The notes beneath the pieces were generated by a model. That model was not told where the DNA came from, made no database searches, and was given only the letters and a program-made list of their open reading frames with translations. A program made the translations under genes and the position numbers. A DNA stretch of 39,332 nt from an uncultured Erysipelotrichaceae bacterium (GTDB lineage: Bacteria; Bacillota_I; Bacilli_A; Erysipelotrichales; Erysipelotrichaceae): positions 1-39,332 of the forward strand of contig OMYM01000428.1 of the NCBI GenBank assembly GCA_900315225.1. The letters run 5' to 3'. Of the stretch, positions 9,431 through 16,594 are shown in pieces (position 1 is the stretch's first letter; every line of letters begins with the position of its first letter).

Positions 9431-10258
9431 ATGAAACGCATAGCAACAATGCAGGATATCTCCTGCGTAGGAAAATGCTCCTTGACAGTGGCATTGCCTA
9501 TCATCAGCGCCATGGGCATAGAGACCGCAATCATGCCTACAGCCGTTCTTTCCACCCATACGATGTTCAAGGGATTCACCTTCCTTGACTTGACTTCCCA
9601 GATCGAGCCGATCATGGATCACTGGGAAAAGGAAGGGTTCAAGTTCGACGCATTGTACACTGGATATCTGGGATCGTTTGAGCAACTCTCCTTGGCCGCT
9701 TCTTTCTTCGAGCGTTTCGGCAAAGGGGTCTTGAAGCTGGTTGACCCATGCATGGCCGACAATGGCAAGCTGTATCCTGGCTTCACGCCGCAATTTGCCC
9801 GCGCCATGCGCGACCTTTGCGCAAAGGCAGATGTGATTTGCCCGAACATGACCGAGGCATCGTTCTTGCTGGATATTCCCTACCGCGAAAACTACGATGA
9901 AGAATATTGCCGTAGCGTCTTGCGGCAACTGACGGACATCGGCGCAAAAAGAGCAGTGATCACTGGGGTTTCCTTCGAGAATGGAAAACTTGGCGCATAT
10001 GCCTACGACAGTGAAAAAGATGAATACCTGTGCTATTTCAACGACGAGGAACCACAGCACTTCCATGGCACAGGAGATATTTGGGCAAGCGTTTTCCTTG
10101 GCGCATCCGCCCTTGGCAAGCCATTCCTTGAGGCAATGGAGATTGCCTGTGACTTTGTCAAGGAATCCATTCGCCTTACGCTCTTAGAGGAAAACCACAA
10201 CGAATACGGCGTGAATTTCGAGCAAGCGCTCTTTGGGCTTGCGGCACGCCTCCAATAG
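9431..10258 (+). CDS. Pyridoxamine/pyridoxal kinase-like PfkB-fold kinase
   Basis: 275 aa. The start ATG at 9431 follows AAAGAGG; the earlier in-frame start at 9350 lacks a site. Order and motifs fit the PdxY/ThiD ribokinase-like group: an N-terminal DISCVGKCSLTVALP strand-loop, HTMFKGFTFLDL, GYLGSFEQ, VDPCMADNGKLY, and the anion-hole/catalytic loop GTGD at 213-216 with Asp216 as the likely base. Role: phosphorylation of pyridoxamine/pyridoxal to the 5'-phosphate in vitamin B6 salvage. A hydroxymethylpyrimidine kinase is a less likely alternative. It stands alone and converges on tex. Confidence 0.85.
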   Translation: MKRIATMQDISCVGKCSLTVALPIISAMGIETAIMPTAVLSTHTMFKGFTFLDLTSQIEPIMDHWEKEGFKFDALYTGYLGSFEQLSLAASFFERFGKGVLKLVDPCMADNGKLYPGFTPQFARAMRDLCAKADVICPNMTEASFLLDIPYRENYDEEYCRSVLRQLTDIGAKRAVITGVSFENGKLGAYAYDSEKDEYLCYFNDEEPQHFHGTGDIWASVFLGASALGKPFLEAMEIACDFVKESIRLTLLEENHNEYGVNFEQALFGLAARLQ

Positions 10259-10272
10259 CCTCACGGGCAAAT

Positions 10273-10300
10273 AAAAACGGGGAACCATTCCCCGTTTTTT
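10273..10300. terminator. Bidirectional intrinsic terminator
   Basis: The hairpin AACGGGGAA-CCA-TTCCCCGTT has A5 on one side and T7 on the other. It sits between the convergent kinase and tex genes and can serve both. Confidence 0.88.
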
Positions 10301-12561
10301 TATTTGCCAAACCTTGCCATCAGCTTTGCCATGGCATCATCCATGGTAACCTGCTCCTTCTTTGGCTTTTGATTCTTCTTGCGCCCCTTTGCGCCATTGT
10401 TGCGCTTAGGCTGGGCATCCCTTTTCTCAAGTTGCTCCTTTGGCAACAGGCTCAAGGAAACCCTTCCCCTCGCCTCGTCTATCTCGTACACCCAGACATC
10501 CACAATATCGCCAACAGAAACAACTTCATATGGAATTGCATTGCGGCGCATCGTCATCCTGGTAGAATGCACCAGTCCATCCTCATGCAGGCCAATATCG
10601 ACAAAGGCACCGAAGTCAACAACATTCCTGACTGTTCCAGAAAGCTTGTCGCCAACATGCAAGTCGGAGATTTCCAAGACATCGCTTCGCAACAAAGCGC
10701 CTTCGAACTGCTCACGGTAATCGCGCAACGGCTGGCGAATGGCTTCCTCGATATCGTTCAGCGTGAATGGATCAACGCCAAGCTGGTCTGTCTTTTCCTT
10801 AGGGAACACCGCATCCGCTTCACCCAGGCGAGTAATCCCGCAAGCTTCCATCAATGCCTTGGCAAGCACATAGCTCTCTGGGTGTATGGAAGTCTCGTCA
10901 AGCGGCTCGTCGCCATCGGTAATGCGCAAGAATCCCGCGCACTGCTGGAATGCCTTGGGACCAAGCTTCTTTACCTTGCGCAATTGTTCACGGTTGGTAA
11001 ATCTTCCGTTTTCGTTCCTGTAGTTGACGATCTCCTTGGCAACCGCCGAATTCAGACCGGAAATATGCGTCAAAAGCTCCTGGGAAGCAGTGTTGACATC
11101 TGCACCAGTACGGTTGACACACTTCATGACAACTTCGTCAAGGCGTTGCGACAATGCCTTTTGCGGCAAATCGTGCTGATATTGGCCAACCCCAATGGAC
11201 TTCGGATCGATCTTGATAAGTTCCGCCAACGGGTCCAAAAGCCTTCTGCCAATGGAAACCGCCGATCTTTCCTCTACGGCAAGGTCAGGGAACTCCGCCC
11301 TTGCGGCTTCTTGCGCGCTCCACACGGACGCACCTGCCTCGGAAACGATGGCATATGAGACATTCAGATTCTCTTCCTTGATCAATTCCGCAACCAGCTT
11401 CTCGCTCTCACGGGATGCCGTGCCATTGCCAATAGCAATGATCTCTACGCCATGCTTGCGGATCATTGACAGTAACTTCTTCTTATCCGCATCAACGCTT
11501 GCCCCGCTCTTTTTAAATGGATAGATCTTGTCGACCTCCAGCATCTTGCCAGTCTCGTCGATGACCGCAAGCTTGCATCCATTGTAGAAGCCAGGGTCAA
11601 AGCCAAGGACTGTCCTGCCCTTGAGCGGCGCTTGCAACAATAGCTTCTCCAGGTTTGTAGAGAAAATCTCAATCGACTTTTCATGCGCCCTTTCGCTCAG
11701 GTCGCTGCGAATCTCGCGCTCAATGGACGGAAACAACAACCTTGTGCATCCATCGTATGCGGCATCCTTCAATTCCTCGTCGACAATCGATTTTTGTCCA
11801 TGGGTCAATGCCTTGTATGCCTCTTCCTTGAGATGGTCTGCATCATATTCAAAAGACACGGAGATGACCTTTTCTTTCTCAGCGCGATCAATCGCCATGA
11901 TGCGGTGGTCTGCCACCTGGCTCACCTTTTCGCTGCGGTCATAGTACATCTCGTAGACTTTCTTTTCGTCCTGCGCATCCTTCTTCAGCTTGGTGACAAG
12001 GACACCTGCCACATTGATCGTATCCTTGAACGACCATCTCTGCTTGGCGTTGTCGCTGACAACTTCGGCGATGATATCCTTTGCGCCTTGGATGGCAGAT
12101 GGCACATCCTTGATCGTTTCATTGATATACGCCGCCGCCTGCTCCTCCAGGGAACCCTCGGTGGGAAGCGAAAGCATCCAGTCCGCCAAAGGCTGTAGGC
12201 CTGCATTGATCGCATTGGCGGCCCTGGTCTTCTTTTTCTGGGCGTATGGACGGTAGATATCCTCTACCTGGGAAAGCTTTTCGCAATCCATGACAGACTT
12301 TTTGATCTCCTCTGTCAGCTTCCCTTGCTCCTCGATCAGCTTCAGGACATTCTCTTTCCTTTCCGCCAACTTGTTTTGGTAATCGTACTGTTTCTGGATA
12401 AACAGGATCTGCTCTTCATCCAGCCCCTTTGTCTGGTCTTTTCTATACCGGGCGATAAACGGAACCGTGTTTCCTTCCTCCAGCATAGCCAAGGTGTTCT
12501 TCACTTGATCTGGGGAAATCTTAAGCTCGGATGCTATCCGGGCGATAATTTCTTCATTCAT
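10300..12561 (-). CDS. tex: Tex-family S1 RNA-binding transcription accessory protein
   Basis: 753 aa from the ATG at 12561, preceded by AAAGGAGC; eight extra codons upstream are possible but lack a site. The domain order is that of Tex: N-terminal helical region (~1-190), YqgF/RNase H-like domain with VLGFDPGFYNGCKLAV (~315), helix-hairpin-helix pair with SGLNSAVAKEIVNYR and KKLGPKAFQQCAGFLRI (~500-545), and an S1 domain with GTVRNVVDFGAFVDIGL (~632-700). A basic Lys/Arg/Asn-rich tail follows. Tex proteins bind nucleic acids and RNA polymerase. The gene is monocistronic, with a shared terminator at its 3' end. Confidence 0.95.
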   Translation of the reverse strand: MNEEIIARIASELKISPDQVKNTLAMLEEGNTVPFIARYRKDQTKGLDEEQILFIQKQYDYQNKLAERKENVLKLIEEQGKLTEEIKKSVMDCEKLSQVEDIYRPYAQKKKTRAANAINAGLQPLADWMLSLPTEGSLEEQAAAYINETIKDVPSAIQGAKDIIAEVVSDNAKQRWSFKDTINVAGVLVTKLKKDAQDEKKVYEMYYDRSEKVSQVADHRIMAIDRAEKEKVISVSFEYDADHLKEEAYKALTHGQKSIVDEELKDAAYDGCTRLLFPSIEREIRSDLSERAHEKSIEIFSTNLEKLLLQAPLKGRTVLGFDPGFYNGCKLAVIDETGKMLEVDKIYPFKKSGASVDADKKKLLSMIRKHGVEIIAIGNGTASRESEKLVAELIKEENLNVSYAIVSEAGASVWSAQEAARAEFPDLAVEERSAVSIGRRLLDPLAELIKIDPKSIGVGQYQHDLPQKALSQRLDEVVMKCVNRTGADVNTASQELLTHISGLNSAVAKEIVNYRNENGRFTNREQLRKVKKLGPKAFQQCAGFLRITDGDEPLDETSIHPESYVLAKALMEACGITRLGEADAVFPKEKTDQLGVDPFTLNDIEEAIRQPLRDYREQFEGALLRSDVLEISDLHVGDKLSGTVRNVVDFGAFVDIGLHEDGLVHSTRMTMRRNAIPYEVVSVGDIVDVWVYEIDEARGRVSLSLLPKEQLEKRDAQPKRNNGAKGRKKNQKPKKEQVTMDDAMAKLMARFGK

Positions 12562-12668
12562 ACGTCGTGCTCCTTTCAATTGCATTATTCTACCACTCTA
12601 TTTTGCTTTCTCGGTCAATGCCAAGAACTTTTTTCATCCAATCATTAGAATTTCTTAAGAAACATAGG

Positions 12669-12696
12669 TTGCAAAAAGATATCATTGTGATATCAT
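12669..12696 (+). promoter_or_regulatory. Promoter of the SPFH/Arc locus
   Basis: TTGCAA (12669-12674) and TATCAT (12691-12696) are 16 bp apart and lie 25 bp before the SPFH gene start at 12722. A perfect palindrome occupies most of the spacer and the -10 box. Confidence 0.55.
12678..12694. promoter_or_regulatory. Palindromic operator candidate GATATCA-TTG-TGATATC
   Basis: Perfect 7-bp inverted repeat with a 3-bp centre, overlapping the -10 region of the SPFH promoter. A dimeric DNA-binding protein there would block RNA polymerase. The Arc-like ribbon-helix-helix protein encoded in the same operon is the obvious candidate (inference). Confidence 0.5.
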
Positions 12697-12721
12697 AGCG
12701 GTATGAAAGCGAGGAAAAGAT

Positions 12722-13717
12722 ATGAAAGAAAAGGAACTTAGGGGACAGAGCAATGGCATGCTTGTCCTGCTGGCGGCGATTGCGGCGTATATCCTTGCCG
12801 CAATGTCGACCATTGTATGCGCCGCCACAGGATCGTGGCTTGTCATTCCATCGGCGCTCTACCTATTCATCGGCTGGATTCCCTTCATGGGGCTAAAGGT
12901 CCTGAAGCCGCAAGAAGCATTGGTGCTGACATTGTTTGGCCAGTACTATGGCACATTGAAGGGACAAGGCTTCTTCTTCGTCAACCCCTTCTGCACGGCG
13001 ATCAACCCGGCGGCGCAAACCCGCCTGTCGCAAAGCGGGGACGTAAAAACCAACACGCGCGAAGTCACGCCCGAGCAAGTGCAAGCCGCGATGGCTTCAT
13101 ACTCAAAGAAGCTTTCCCTCAAGATCATGACGCTGAACAACAACAAGCAAAAGATCAACGATGTCCTTGGCAATCCCGTGGAGATCGGCATTGCCGTGAC
13201 CTGGCGCATCATCGATACCGCCAAGGCAGTATTCAACGTCGACAACTACAAGGAATACCTTTCTCTTATGTGCGACACGGCTCTGCGCGATATCGTCAGG
13301 CTCTACCCATATGATGTAGCGCCAAACATCGACACGACCGGCGATGGCGTGTCCGACGACGGAAGCCTGCGCGGGTCGTCAACGATCGTTGCGCAACGCA
13401 TCAAGGACGAGATACAGCAAAACGTGGAAAACGCGGGAATCGAGATCATTGGCGCAAAAATCACCTATCTGGCGTATGCCCCGGAAATAGCTGCCGTCAT
13501 GTTGCAAAGGCAGCAGGCGAGCGCCATCATCGATGCTAGGAAAATGATTGTGGATGGAGCCGTGGGGATGGTTGAAATGGCTCTTGAGAGACTGCAGGAA
13601 AACGATACGATTTCGCTTGATGAAGAAAGAAAGGCTGCGATGGTGTCGAATCTGCTGGTTGTCCTTTGCGGCAACCACGACGCACAACCGGTAGTCAACA
13701 CCTCAACGCTGTACTAA
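12722..13717 (+). CDS. SPFH (band 7) membrane protein, first copy
   Basis: 331 aa. Two N-terminal membrane helices (~13-36 and ~40-57) are followed by a band 7/SPFH domain beginning at LKVLKPQEALVLTLFGQYYG, where the protein passes the membrane into an extended stomatin-type fold. Helical residues ~225-300 include AAVMLQRQQASAIIDARK, and the protein ends with NLLVVLCGNHDAQPVVN. SPFH proteins scaffold membrane microdomains and often hold proteases; the client here is unknown. The stop codon overlaps the start of the Arc-like gene (TAATG), a coupling I recall from other bacteria with this SPFH type. Its last ~80 codons are duplicated at 14490-14732. Confidence 0.88.
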   Translation: MKEKELRGQSNGMLVLLAAIAAYILAAMSTIVCAATGSWLVIPSALYLFIGWIPFMGLKVLKPQEALVLTLFGQYYGTLKGQGFFFVNPFCTAINPAAQTRLSQSGDVKTNTREVTPEQVQAAMASYSKKLSLKIMTLNNNKQKINDVLGNPVEIGIAVTWRIIDTAKAVFNVDNYKEYLSLMCDTALRDIVRLYPYDVAPNIDTTGDGVSDDGSLRGSSTIVAQRIKDEIQQNVENAGIEIIGAKITYLAYAPEIAAVMLQRQQASAIIDARKMIVDGAVGMVEMALERLQENDTISLDEERKAAMVSNLLVVLCGNHDAQPVVNTSTLY

Positions 13718-13983
13718 TGGCCGCAAAGAAACAAATCCCCTTGCGCCTTTCAGGCGAATTGTACGAAGAGCTGGCGCGTTGGGCCGAAGCGGATTTCCGC
13801 TCGGTCAATGGCCAGATAGAGTTCCTGCTTACCGAATGCGTCAAAGCCCACAAAAAGAGCGGCCGACATATTCCTGAAGCAATCAAGAAAGAGACAGAAG
13901 AATAAAGAATGCCACAGCTAATCACTACGTTATTGGTGATAGCCATCGTCCTGTTGCTTATTTTCACGAATATTATCGTTGTT
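13479..13983 (+). repeat. Direct repeat copy A (SPFH 3' end, Arc gene, SPFH-2 5' end)
   Basis: The core of about 485 bp from 13501 to 13983 matches 14516-14997 at roughly 95% identity (about 24 substitutions counted by eye). The offset is 1015 bp, falling to 1014 after a single-base deletion in copy B. Weaker similarity extends upstream to about 13479. Copy A has the intact Arc-like gene but only the first ~25 codons of the second SPFH gene. Confidence 0.93.
13717..13905 (+). CDS. Arc-like ribbon-helix-helix DNA-binding protein
   Basis: 62 aa, starting in the TAATG overlap with the SPFH stop. The segment KQIPLRLSGELYEELARWAE is a short beta strand then helix as in Arc/MetJ-type ribbon-helix-helix proteins, and FRSVNGQIEFLLTECVK is the second helix, with SVNGQIEFLL typical of Arc-family turns. 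It should bind DNA as a dimer or tetramer with the paired beta strands in the major groove. Being encoded inside the SPFH operon with a palindrome in the promoter, it is probably an autoregulator (inference). A frameshifted second copy lies at 14732. Confidence 0.85.
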   Translation: MAAKKQIPLRLSGELYEELARWAEADFRSVNGQIEFLLTECVKAHKKSGRHIPEAIKKETEE

Positions 13984-14022
13984 TTGTCAGGAATAACAAG
14001 TGAACGAAAGATCAGTATGTGA
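13909..14022 (+). pseudogene. Truncated 5' end of the second SPFH gene (copy A)
   Basis: Begins MPQLITTLLVIAIVLLLIFT, nearly identical to the N-terminal membrane helix of the intact SPFH-2 protein at 14923. Homology stops after NIIVV at 13983; 12 unrelated codons and a stop follow. Its ribosome binding site is weaker than in copy B (AGAAG instead of GGAGG). It is best read as the broken end of the duplication, though a 37-aa single-helix peptide could still be made. Confidence 0.8.
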
Positions 14023-14042
14023 AATAGATTGAAGGAGATACT

Positions 14043-14336
14043 ATGAATGGACTGTATGACGGAGTCATGGCGGCGATGCCATGGATTGCTGTAGGACTGG
14101 TGCTTGCCATCTTTTTCGCAAGATCCGCAAGCCACAAGAAAAACATCGAAAAGAAAATCGAAAAGAAAGAAGACTATGGCACGGAAGGCATGTCTCTTGG
14201 CATGTGCATTGGCGTTGCCATGGCAACGGCCATGCACATGAATGTTGGACTCGGCCTATCGATTGGCATGGTCATCGGCCTTGCCGCGGGGTCATCCATG
14301 AAGAAGGATGAAAGAACCAAGGAAGATGACGCTTGA
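14043..14336 (+). CDS. Small glycine-rich membrane protein, 97 aa
   Basis: ATG follows GAAGGAGATACT. The N-terminal helix MPWIAVGLVLAIFFARSA (~12-29) is followed by a charged Lys/Glu linker and a Gly/Met/Ala-rich hydrophobic C-terminal half (SLGMCIGVAMATAMHM and SIGMVIGLAAG), with small residues spaced as in glycine-zipper helices. The tail is charged. It lies between the two copies of the direct repeat and has no counterpart in the intact arrangement, so it entered or was stranded there with the rearrangement. Function unknown; similar glycine-rich small membrane proteins occur in many Firmicutes. Confidence 0.75.
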   Translation: MNGLYDGVMAAMPWIAVGLVLAIFFARSASHKKNIEKKIEKKEDYGTEGMSLGMCIGVAMATAMHMNVGLGLSIGMVIGLAAGSSMKKDERTKEDDA

Positions 14337-14489
14337 AACAAAACGATTGATTTTACATCGTCGGAAGACAAGGATGCGAAAAACCTATATCAAATAGAAG
14401 TCAGAGAATGTCGATGTACCTTTGATGCATGAAAAGATGTTCTTAGCGTCTGGTGCCGTGCGTAAAGAAAGATCTCTAGATATGCGAGT

Positions 14490-14732
14490 GGCGGGGAAGT
14501 ATCCGTTGCCATCCTGTTGCAAAGGCAGCAGGCGAGCGCTATCATAGATGCTAGGAAAATGATTGTGGATGGAACAGTGGGAATGGTTGAAATGGCTCTT
14601 GAGAGACGGCAGGAAAACGGTACGATTTCGCTGGATGAAGAAAGAAAGGCTGCGATGGCGTCGAATCTGCTGGTTGTCCTTTGCGGCAACCACGATGCAC
14701 AACCGGTAGTCAACGCCTCAACGCTGTACTAA
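14490..14732 (+). pseudogene. 3' fragment of the first SPFH gene (copy B)
   Basis: From the codons for VAILLQRQQASAIIDARK to the TAA this repeats the last ~80 codons of the SPFH gene at 12722, with mostly small changes (for example LQEND to RQENG). It has no promoter or ribosome binding site and lacks the membrane helices and SPFH core. The 152 bp before it (14337-14489) hold no gene I can support. Confidence 0.85.
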
Positions 14733-14919
14733 TGGCCGCAAAGAAACAAATCCCTTGCGCCTTTCAGGCGAATTGTACGAAAAGCTGACGCGTTTTGCCC
14801 AAGCGGATTTCCGCTCGGTCAATGGCCAGATAGAGTTCCTGCTTGCCGAATGCGTCATAGCCCACAACAAGAGCGGCCGACACATTCCTGAAGCAATCAA
14901 GAAAGAAACGGAGGAATAA
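14732..14919 (+). pseudogene. Frameshifted Arc-like gene (copy B)
   Basis: Identical start MAAKKQIP, after which loss of one C in a C4 tract (AATCCCCTTG becomes AATCCCTTG) throws the frame. The rest still matches the intact 62-aa gene in the +1 frame, with about ten substitutions, including one changing the conserved RWAE to RFAQ. A phase-variable tract is possible, but four C is short for slippage. Confidence 0.85.
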
Positions 14920-14922
14920 AGA

Positions 14923-15849
14923 ATGCCACAGCTAATCATTACGTTATTGGTGATAGCCATCGTCCTGTTGCTTATTTTCACGAATATTATCGTTGTTCCC
15001 CAGGAAAGCGCCTATGTCATTGAGCGACTAGGAAGATACCAGTCGACATGGAATGCAGGAATGCACCTGAAAATCCCATTTATCGACAGGATTGCGCGCA
15101 AGGCACTGTTAAAGGAACAAGTCGCAGACTTTGCGCCGCAACCGGTCATCACAAAGGACAACGTAACAATGCAAATAGACTCTGTCGTGTACTTCAAGAT
15201 CTTTGATCCAAGACTGTATGCGTATGGCGTTGAAAACCCGATCATGGCAATGGAGAACCTGACGGCGACAACCCTTAGAAACATCATTGGCGACATGGAG
15301 CTTGACGCAACCCTCACTTCCCGCGAGGCAATCAACTCCGAAATGCTAAAGACAATCGACAAGGCAACCGATCCATGGGGCATCAAGGTCACCAGAGTCG
15401 AGCTTAAGAATATCCAGCCTCCCGCAGCCATCCGTGAATCCATGGAGAAGCAGATGAAGGCAGAGCGTGAAAAGAGAGCTGCCATTTTGACCGCAGAAGG
15501 TGAAAAGCAGGCGATGATCCTGACGGCAGAAGGTCAAAAGGAATCGGCAGTCCTGCAAGCCGAGGCCGCAAAGCAAGCAACAATCTTGGCAGCGGAAGCG
15601 CAGAAAGAAAAAGAAATCAAGGAAGCAGAAGGTAAGGCGGCAGCCATCAGGGCAATTCATCAGGCAACGGCAGACGGCCTTAAGGCCATGAAAGAAGCTG
15701 GTGCCGATGAAGCGGTCCTCCGCCTCAAGAGCCTCGAGGCATTCGAGGCGGCAGCAAATGGACAGGCCACCAAGATCATCATTCCTTCCGAGATCCAGGG
15801 AATCGCGGCACTGGCGGCAAGTGTCTCTGAAACACTCAAGAAAGATTGA
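14923..15849 (+). CDS. SPFH/stomatin-like (QmcA/HflC-type) membrane protein
   Basis: 308 aa; start preceded by ACGGAGGAATAAAG. One N-terminal helix (~4-26), then VVPQESAYVIERLGRYQSTW, the stomatin-type SPFH entry, and the core with PVITKDNVTMQIDSVVYFKI, followed by a long Ala/Glu/Lys/Gln coiled-coil (~170-260) containing repeats of the type ILTAEGEKQA. This fits the slipin/QmcA group, which forms large ring or cage oligomers on the membrane. The following gene overlaps by TGATG. Upstream, the duplication has removed the normal contact with an intact Arc gene, so only the distant copy at 13717 is functional. Confidence 0.93.
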   Translation: MPQLIITLLVIAIVLLLIFTNIIVVPQESAYVIERLGRYQSTWNAGMHLKIPFIDRIARKALLKEQVADFAPQPVITKDNVTMQIDSVVYFKIFDPRLYAYGVENPIMAMENLTATTLRNIIGDMELDATLTSREAINSEMLKTIDKATDPWGIKVTRVELKNIQPPAAIRESMEKQMKAEREKRAAILTAEGEKQAMILTAEGQKESAVLQAEAAKQATILAAEAQKEKEIKEAEGKAAAIRAIHQATADGLKAMKEAGADEAVLRLKSLEAFEAAANGQATKIIIPSEIQGIAALAASVSETLKKD

Positions 15850-16136
15850 TGAGCGCAACACCGTTTGCCCTATTCCTGATAGCCGTATGGGTTTTCATCG
15901 GCTTTTCGCTAAGACGCAGCCGCATGCATAGCAAAGACAACAGGAATAATTCCCGCAGCAGCGATGGACACATTGTCCCACGCAACGACGACATGACATG
16001 CGAGACTAAATACGGTCATCATCATGCGACCATCGATGGCGAACACCCACGCTACATAGTCCATGAAGAGCCAAACGAAGGCTATGTCATCCTGAATGGC
16101 GTCAAGAGAAAGATCACTGACTGTCGGAATCTCTAG
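15849..16136 (+). CDS. Small single-helix membrane protein next to SPFH
   Basis: 95 aa from the ATG in the TGATG overlap with the SPFH gene. An N-terminal helix (ATPFALFLIAVWVFIGFSL) and a basic patch (RRSRMH) are followed by a polar, His-rich soluble part ending in a small beta-like module (EGYVILNGVKRKITDC). Topology should place the C-terminus in the cytoplasm. SPFH genes are often followed by NfeD-type partners; this is much shorter and I see no NfeD OB-fold signature. Probably an SPFH-associated accessory protein (inference). Confidence 0.75.
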   Translation: MSATPFALFLIAVWVFIGFSLRRSRMHSKDNRNNSRSSDGHIVPRNDDMTCETKYGHHHATIDGEHPRYIVHEEPNEGYVILNGVKRKITDCRNL

Positions 16137-16140
16137 CAAC

Positions 16141-16171
16141 AAAAAACGGAAACGAATGTTTCCGTTTTTTT
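16141..16171. terminator. Bidirectional intrinsic terminator
   Basis: AAAACGGAAAC-GAAT-GTTTCCGTTTT with flanking A and T runs, between the SPFH operon and the convergent chorismate mutase gene. Confidence 0.88.
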
Positions 16172-16187
16172 ATGCATGCGCTGCGCG

Positions 16188-16466
16188 TCATTTTTCATCC
16201 AGAATCGCTTTCTGGAAGCTCTTTGACAAATCGATCATATGTCGATAGAAATCCTCGAAGTATGGCTCAATGTCATCGTCTTTCAAAAGAGCGATGTTTC
16301 TCCCAATGATCTTTTCCTCGCGGGAAGCGTCCAGTATTGGGATCCTGTTTTCTATCTTGTATTCAATGATGTCGCGCAGCAATTCAAACCTCGTCTCAAA
16401 CAATTGCGTAATCGCGGCATCGATCTCATCGATGCGCTGCCTTGCCTGGTCTAGCTTTGTTGACAT
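16188..16466 (-). CDS. AroQ-class chorismate mutase, stand-alone
   Basis: 92 aa, the size of a single AroQ domain converting chorismate to prephenate for Phe and Tyr synthesis. Compared with E. coli numbering, the active-site residues fall in register: Arg9 (R11), Arg26 (R28), Lys37 (K39), Arg49 (R51) and Glu50 (E52), in the pattern LDQARQRIDEID...RFELLRDIIEYK...SREEK. All-helical, probably a cytoplasmic dimer. It is a single gene, divergent from the ATP-grasp gene. No prephenate dehydratase or dehydrogenase is nearby. Confidence 0.85.
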   Translation of the reverse strand: MSTKLDQARQRIDEIDAAITQLFETRFELLRDIIEYKIENRIPILDASREEKIIGRNIALLKDDDIEPYFEDFYRHMIDLSKSFQKAILDEK

Positions 16467-16534
16467 ATCGCCTCCTTGTCAACCATTGTACACGATTCTT
16501 TCTGAAAACATTCCCAAAAATTCCAAGATTCTTT

Positions 16535-16563
16535 TTCATTCAAGCCTCTTTACATGGTAGAAT
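16535..16563 (+). promoter_or_regulatory. Candidate promoter of the ATP-grasp/esterase pair
   Basis: TTCATT (16535-16540), 17-bp spacer, TAGAAT (16558-16563), 31 bp before the ATP-grasp start. The -35 box is weak. Confidence 0.4.
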
Positions 16564-16594
16564 ACCAATGTTTCAAAAAGGAAAGAGGCACTTT

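Larger units (their letters stand above)
14490..14997 (+). repeat. Direct repeat copy B
   Basis: Partner of 13479-13983. It keeps the intact reading into the second SPFH gene but has a one-base deletion (CCCC to CCC) early in the Arc-like gene. Its 5' part is a gene fragment. Confidence 0.93.

Noticed and set aside
9332..10066. Large upstream extension of the GNAT acetyltransferase reading frame
   Set aside because: It is antisense to the PfkB-fold kinase gene, has odd composition, and a start with a strong ribosome binding site exists at 9331.
10369..11358. 329-codon open frame on the plus strand
   Set aside because: It lies wholly inside tex on the other strand, has no start site signals and no recognisable protein features; Tex is certain.
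14732..14919. Phase-variable expression of the second Arc-like copy
   Set aside because: The tract is only three to four C and the copy has other changes in conserved positions, so plain decay is more likely.
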